DNA of 64,000 nt from Mesorhizobium loti. Lineage in GTDB: Bacteria > Pseudomonadota > Alphaproteobacteria > Rhizobiales > Rhizobiaceae. The position numbers and the translations under genes were made by a program. The stretch lies in contig CP050293.1 in NCBI GenBank assembly GCA_014189435.1, positions 4,965,001 to 5,029,000 of the forward strand, written 5' to 3'. Below the pieces are notes generated by a model. That model did no database searches. It saw only the letters and a program-made list of their open reading frames with translations, and was not told the origin of the DNA. Every line of letters begins with the position of its first letter. The stretch's first letter is position 1. This document shows positions 60,402 through 64,000 of the stretch, piece by piece.

Positions 60402-61619
60402 ATGCTCCGCACCCACGAACCACTCTCCCGTCCCGCTGTCCTCACCAAGCCACGTATCCTGCGGGTGCTTGGGACCGCATCCACAGTGCTGGAGCCCATC
60501 CTGCGGCAGGCGAAGGCCGATCTGGGTTTCACCGTCGAGGGCAAGGTGCTTGATGGCAACATCGCCCATCAGGTCGGTGTCGTCGCGCCCGAGAGCTTCG
60601 ACGTCTACGATCAGTGGTTCCACAATCTCGAATTTGTCTGGACAGCTCATTCCATCCGCCCGATCGAGCTCAGCCGGATCAAGAGGTGGAGTGATGTCGG
60701 CGAGCTTGCTCTCACCGGCAAGGCGGACGCAGCCCTGCCGCCGGTCCCGGGCGGCGGACCGAACACGCTGCTTTACGTGCAGGACGACGGGCGCCTTTCT
60801 GAAACGCCAGCCGACCGGATCAGCATGCTGCCGCTGAGCCATTGCGCCGACAGCTTCGGCTATCGTCGCGAACTGCTGCCGGAGGGCGCTGATATGGGCG
60901 CGGAGAGCTGGTCATGGCTGCTCGACCCGGCCTGGAAGCGCGCGACACTGCAGAGCAATGCCTCCATCGGCGCCATCGATGCCATACTTGCCGTCCAGGC
61001 CGCCGGCCTGGTCCAGTTCCGTGACCCCGGCAATCTCTCTATAGCGGAAATCGACAGCCTGATGGGCATTCTCATATCGTTGCGCCGGCGCGGTCATTTT
61101 CCCCATTTCTGGGAGACCCAGGCACAATCAGCTGAGCTGTTCGCAAGAGGCCGCGCCCGCATCGGCAGCATCTGGTCCTCGGCGCTGGTGTTGCCGACAC
61201 TGCGCGGCGTCGACATCAGGACGGCTGTGCCCAGGGAGGGATATCGCGGCTGGTTTGGCGGCATGTCGATATCGCGGCATGCCGCCGGGCCAGCGCTCGA
61301 CATGGCGTATGAATACCTGAACTGGTGGCTTGACGGCTGGCCAGGCGCGGTCGTCGCCCGTCATGGCTATTACTTCTCGGCACCTGAATTGGTTCGCAGG
61401 CACCTGAAGGCAGCAGAATGGGACTACTGGTATGGCGGCCTGCCTGCCGTGGACGATCTGGCAGGTCCTCTCGGAGACCCCGTCGTTGGCCGGGGGCACA
61501 TCAGGGAGGGTGGCGCCTACCAGGAGCGCGTATCAAGGATAGCGATCTGGAATGCGGTGATGGACGAGCACAATTACCTGGTCAGGCGCTGGCATGATTT
61601 CCTCAACTTTCGCCACTGA
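60402..61619 (+). CDS. PotD-like extracellular solute-binding protein without obvious signal peptide
   Basis: A 405-residue class D-type binding protein: ILRVLGTASTVLEPILRQAKADLGFTVEGKVLDGNIAHQVGVVAPESFDVYDQWFHNLEFVW, DPAWKRATLQSNASIGAIDAILAVQAAGLVQF, AELFARGRARIGSIWSSALVLPTLRGVDIRTAVPREGYRGWFGG. The fold resembles polyamine-binding PotD/F. The N-terminus (MLRTHEPLSRPAVLTKPRI) has no hydrophobic core, with either ATG 60402 (GAGGA nine bases upstream) or ATG 60339. No permease or ATPase gene lies next to it. It may be a cytoplasmic sensor or an orphan receptor. Confidence 0.8.
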   Translation: MLRTHEPLSRPAVLTKPRILRVLGTASTVLEPILRQAKADLGFTVEGKVLDGNIAHQVGVVAPESFDVYDQWFHNLEFVWTAHSIRPIELSRIKRWSDVGELALTGKADAALPPVPGGGPNTLLYVQDDGRLSETPADRISMLPLSHCADSFGYRRELLPEGADMGAESWSWLLDPAWKRATLQSNASIGAIDAILAVQAAGLVQFRDPGNLSIAEIDSLMGILISLRRRGHFPHFWETQAQSAELFARGRARIGSIWSSALVLPTLRGVDIRTAVPREGYRGWFGGMSISRHAAGPALDMAYEYLNWWLDGWPGAVVARHGYYFSAPELVRRHLKAAEWDYWYGGLPAVDDLAGPLGDPVVGRGHIREGGAYQERVSRIAIWNAVMDEHNYLVRRWHDFLNFRH

Positions 61620-61706
61620 CTTGGCAATGGCGAAGGTTGATCCTGCCCGCAGCCACGCGGGGATTGCCTCCGCAACACGTTTGGACGGCGGGCTCATTGG
61701 GCGGCT

Positions 61707-62369
61707 TCAGGCGGCCGCCTTGAGGCCGGAAGCGATCGAATTGGCCAGCGTCCTTGCCTTCGCTTCGGCCTGCTCGACGGATTTTGCGCGGCGCTCTCCG
61801 CCAAACTCCTCAAACTCCGCCGATATGGTGTGGATGTCGGAAGCGCCAAGATAGTGCGCACAGGCCGCAATGCCGGGATCAAGTGCATTCATGTGCTGAC
61901 GGATGCCGTCCTGGAATCCGAACTCGCCGCGCGAAGACACGACCACCAATGTCTTGCCGCGCAGGATTGGCTCGATCGGGAAGTCACCGCGCGCGAGATC
62001 AAAAGAGAACGTGCGTCCGATCCGCGCGATCTGGTCGAACCACGCCTTGAGGGCCGCTGGCATGTTGTAGTTGTACATCGGCGCCCCAAGCACAATCACA
62101 TCGGCTTTCTCGACTTCGTCGATGAGTTCGTCGGAACAGGCGAGCGTCGCATTCATGGCGTCGGTGCGCGCCTCGGGCCTGGTGAAAGCGGCCGCGATCC
62201 AGTCTTGGGTCATGAACGGTGGCGGATTGGTGCCGACGTCGCGGTAGATTACGTCATCCTGACCGCGTTCGCCGAGCCAGGTATCCACAAATAGTCTACC
62301 GAGCCGGCGGGAGTGCGAACGTGCAACGCGGGCGCTTGAGTCAATGTGCAGTATCGTACGCTTTTCCAT
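61707..62369 (-). CDS. azoR: FMN-dependent NADH-azoreductase
   Basis: A 220-residue flavodoxin-fold protein: TILHIDSSARVARSHSRRLGRLFVDTW (phosphate-binding loop), ADVIVLGAPMYNYNMPAALKAWFDQIARIGRTFSF (FMN contacts), LVVVSSRGEFGF and FGGERRAKSVEQAEAKARTLA at the end, all typical of AzoR. It reduces quinones or azo compounds with NAD(P)H in the cytoplasm. GAGG lies 6-7 bases before ATG 62369. The 3' end converges with the solute-binding protein gene. Confidence 0.93.
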   Translation of the reverse strand: MEKRTILHIDSSARVARSHSRRLGRLFVDTWLGERGQDDVIYRDVGTNPPPFMTQDWIAAAFTRPEARTDAMNATLACSDELIDEVEKADVIVLGAPMYNYNMPAALKAWFDQIARIGRTFSFDLARGDFPIEPILRGKTLVVVSSRGEFGFQDGIRQHMNALDPGIAACAHYLGASDIHTISAEFEEFGGERRAKSVEQAEAKARTLANSIASGLKAAA

Positions 62370-62561
62370 CGGCCACCTCTGTACGCTGAAGATGGCCGGG
62401 GTTACCGTGGCGTTCGCTCAAGCGCAAAATCGAAGTGCTCAAGCGCCTATGAATTGTCCTCAACTGTGTGGAGAACGACAGGTTCGTGAAATCTTGGTAA
62501 CAGAATTCCATAGGGCCACCAAGTTCTGGCATTCGCCCCAGCAGAACTGTCTTCGTCCCCA
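62370..62561. other. Gap where lolD would be expected
   Basis: Directly after lolC the minus strand starts MMGTKTVLL, reminiscent of a LolD N-terminus, but then continues as unrelated sequence (GRMPELGGPMEFCYQDF...) with no ABC ATPase motifs before azoR. I see no gene here; a rearrangement breakpoint near 62,540 is likely. Confidence 0.45.
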
Positions 62562-63832
62562 TCATTCGTACCTCAGTGCATCGACGGGATCGAGCCTGGC
62601 TGCGCGCCAGGCCGGAAAGAGCGTCGCGAGGAAAGAGAGGACCAGCGCCATCAGGACGACCGATACGGTTTCCGCGATGTCCATGCGCGCAGGCAACTGG
62701 TTCAGGAAATAAAGCTCGGGATTGAACAGCGTCGTCCCCGACAGCCACGAGAAGAACTGGCGGATCAGTTCGACATTCATGCACACGATGACGCCGAGCA
62801 CGACGCCCGCGATCGTGCCGACGCCGCCGATCGCTGCCCCGGTCATGAAGAAGATGCGCATGACCGCGCCGCTCGTCGCGCCCATCGTGCGCAGGATCGC
62901 GATGTCTGTGCCCTTGTCCTTGACCAGCATGAACAGTCCCGAAAGGATGTTGAGCGCGGCGACCAGCACGATCAGCGTCAGGATCATGAACATGACGTTG
63001 CGCTGGACCTGAAGCGCGGAGAAGAAGGTCTGGTTGCGCTCGCGCCAGTCGGTCATGTAGATTTGACGTTCCGCAGCCGTCTCGATCGGCTGTCGCAGCA
63101 TTTCCACCTTGTCCGGATTGTCGACATAGACCTCGATGGTCTGTGCCCGGTCCTCTTGATTGAAATAGAGCTGCGCCTCGGCGAGCGGCATGTAAACGAT
63201 CGAGGAATCGTATTCCGACATTCCGACCTCGAAGACCGCGACGATCGGATAGCCCTTCATGCGCGGCGTCGTGCCCATCGGCGTAACGTCCCCGTCGGGA
63301 GAGATCAAGGTGAGGGTGTCTCCGAGAACAAGCCCGAGATTCTCGGCCATGCGCCGCCCGATGGCCACGCCCTCACTATCATCGAAATTCTGGATGGTGC
63401 CATGACGTATGTTCTTCTCGACGACATCCAGCCGCAACAGATCCTCGCCGCGTATACCGCGCCCCAGCGCGCCGGAACCGCTCCCCACCTTGCCCCGCGC
63501 GAGCACCTGTCCTTCGATCAGCGGGATCGCGTACTTCACGCCGGCAATGCCGTTGAAGCGCGCGGCGATCTCCTCATAGTCGTCGAAACCGCTCTCGATC
63601 GGCTGCACGATCAGATGGCCGTTGATGCCGAGGATGCGGTCGAGGAGTTCGGCGCGAAAGCCGTTCATTACCGCCATGACGATGATCAGTGTAGCCACAC
63701 CCAGCATGATGCCGATGAACGAGATGACCGAGATCGCGGTTTCCTTGCGCTTGGAGCGCAGATAGCGCCACGCGACCATGCGCTCGAAGGCCGAAACGGC
63801 CGCGCGCCCTTTTTCGAGTCGGCTTCGCTCAT
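62562..63832 (-). CDS. lolC: Lipoprotein-releasing ABC permease LolC/LolE, apparent N-terminal frameshift
   Basis: The frame from ATG 63779 gives 405 residues: [56 protein letters not shown], a periplasmic domain, then three further membrane segments ending [25 protein letters not shown] sequence. It extracts lipoproteins from the inner membrane. The natural start is probably ATG 63830-63832, overlapping the proS stop by ATGA (SEADSKKG), but this reaches the main frame ([13 protein letters not shown]) only if one base is added in the CCCTTTTT run at 63807-63814. Either a real frameshift with restart at 63779, or a sequence error. lolD is not adjacent. Confidence 0.85.
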
Positions 63833-64000
63833 GCGGCGGCTCCCAAGGCGCCGATCACATTGTCGAGTGGCACGGTGCGACGCTCGCCTGTCTTGCGATT
63901 ATTCATCTTGACTTCGTTGGCGCCGAGGCTGCGCGGGCCGGCGATCACCTGCCACGGCAGCCCGATCAGGTCCGCCGGAGCGAACCTTCCACCGACGCGG
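63829..64000 (-). CDS. proS: Prolyl-tRNA synthetase, C-terminal end (partial)
   Basis: The minus strand reads [55 protein letters not shown] and stops at 63829-63831. This is the end of the anticodon-binding domain of the short alphaproteobacterial ProRS. The gene continues beyond the window. The order proS-lolC is common in rhizobia and marks core chromosome. Confidence 0.88.
   Translation of the reverse strand, partial: RVGGRFAPADLIGLPWQVIAGPRSLGANEVKMNNRKTGERRTVPLDNVIGALGAAA

Overview
The window looks like a chromosomal stretch from a Mesorhizobium-type rhizobium (Alphaproteobacteria, Rhizobiales). The pointers are high GC, tandem DUF768 proteins (a family I associate mainly with Mesorhizobium), a proS-lolC gene pair, Ku/LigD-type end joining, and many promoters of the alphaproteobacterial general-stress form GGAAC-N16-(N)GTT recognised by EcfG. 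Species was not determined, and all assignments come from reading the sequence without database searches.

Region 1 (1-31.1 kb) is a stress and DNA-repair accessory region. It holds the 3' end of a large catalase, a small repeat protein, an esterase, a BrkB-family membrane protein, a phospholipase D-like enzyme, a DUF892 ferritin-like protein, a methyltransferase, a KaiC-like ATPase paired with an HWE histidine kinase, a 1368-residue hybrid histidine kinase, Ku, two LigD-type DNA ligases, and many very small proteins. At least ten EcfG-like promoters lie in front of these genes. The region is also decaying: a general-stress protein is cut by an IS1380-family element (3181-4796), and there are remnants of DUF763, a HAD phosphatase, a histidine kinase, a second Ku, SRAP/YedK and two small genes.

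Region 2 (31.2-33.8 kb) has lower GC. It holds a small membrane protein, a protein with a PD-(D/E)XK-like nuclease signature, and a 50-bp 3' half of a tRNA-Arg(CCG), which looks like an integration (att) scar.

Region 3 (33.8-50.1 kb) is a minus-strand catabolic block in two transcription units. The first runs livJ-H-M-G-F-like ABC transporter, DUF1989 protein, IclR regulator, succinylglutamate desuccinylase/aspartoacylase, nitrilase-family amidohydrolase, and a BisC-like molybdoenzyme that an IS66 element (35112-37641) has split. The second runs a cystathionine beta-lyase-like PLP enzyme, a cysteine-dioxygenase-like cupin and a four-domain rhodanese protein. Both promoters carry the same perfect operator, GTTGCA-N5-TGCAAC, so I infer one organosulfur amino-acid regulon whose sulfoxide-reductase step has been lost.

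Region 4 (50.5-61.6 kb) holds a BMP/nucleoside-type ABC transporter, an amidase, a second DUF1989 protein, a NodB-fold deacetylase, LysR and double-winged-helix GntR regulators, and a solute-binding protein without an obvious signal peptide. Region 5 (61.7-64 kb) holds an azoreductase and then core genes: lolC, with an apparent N-terminal frameshift and no lolD next to it, and the 3' end of proS.
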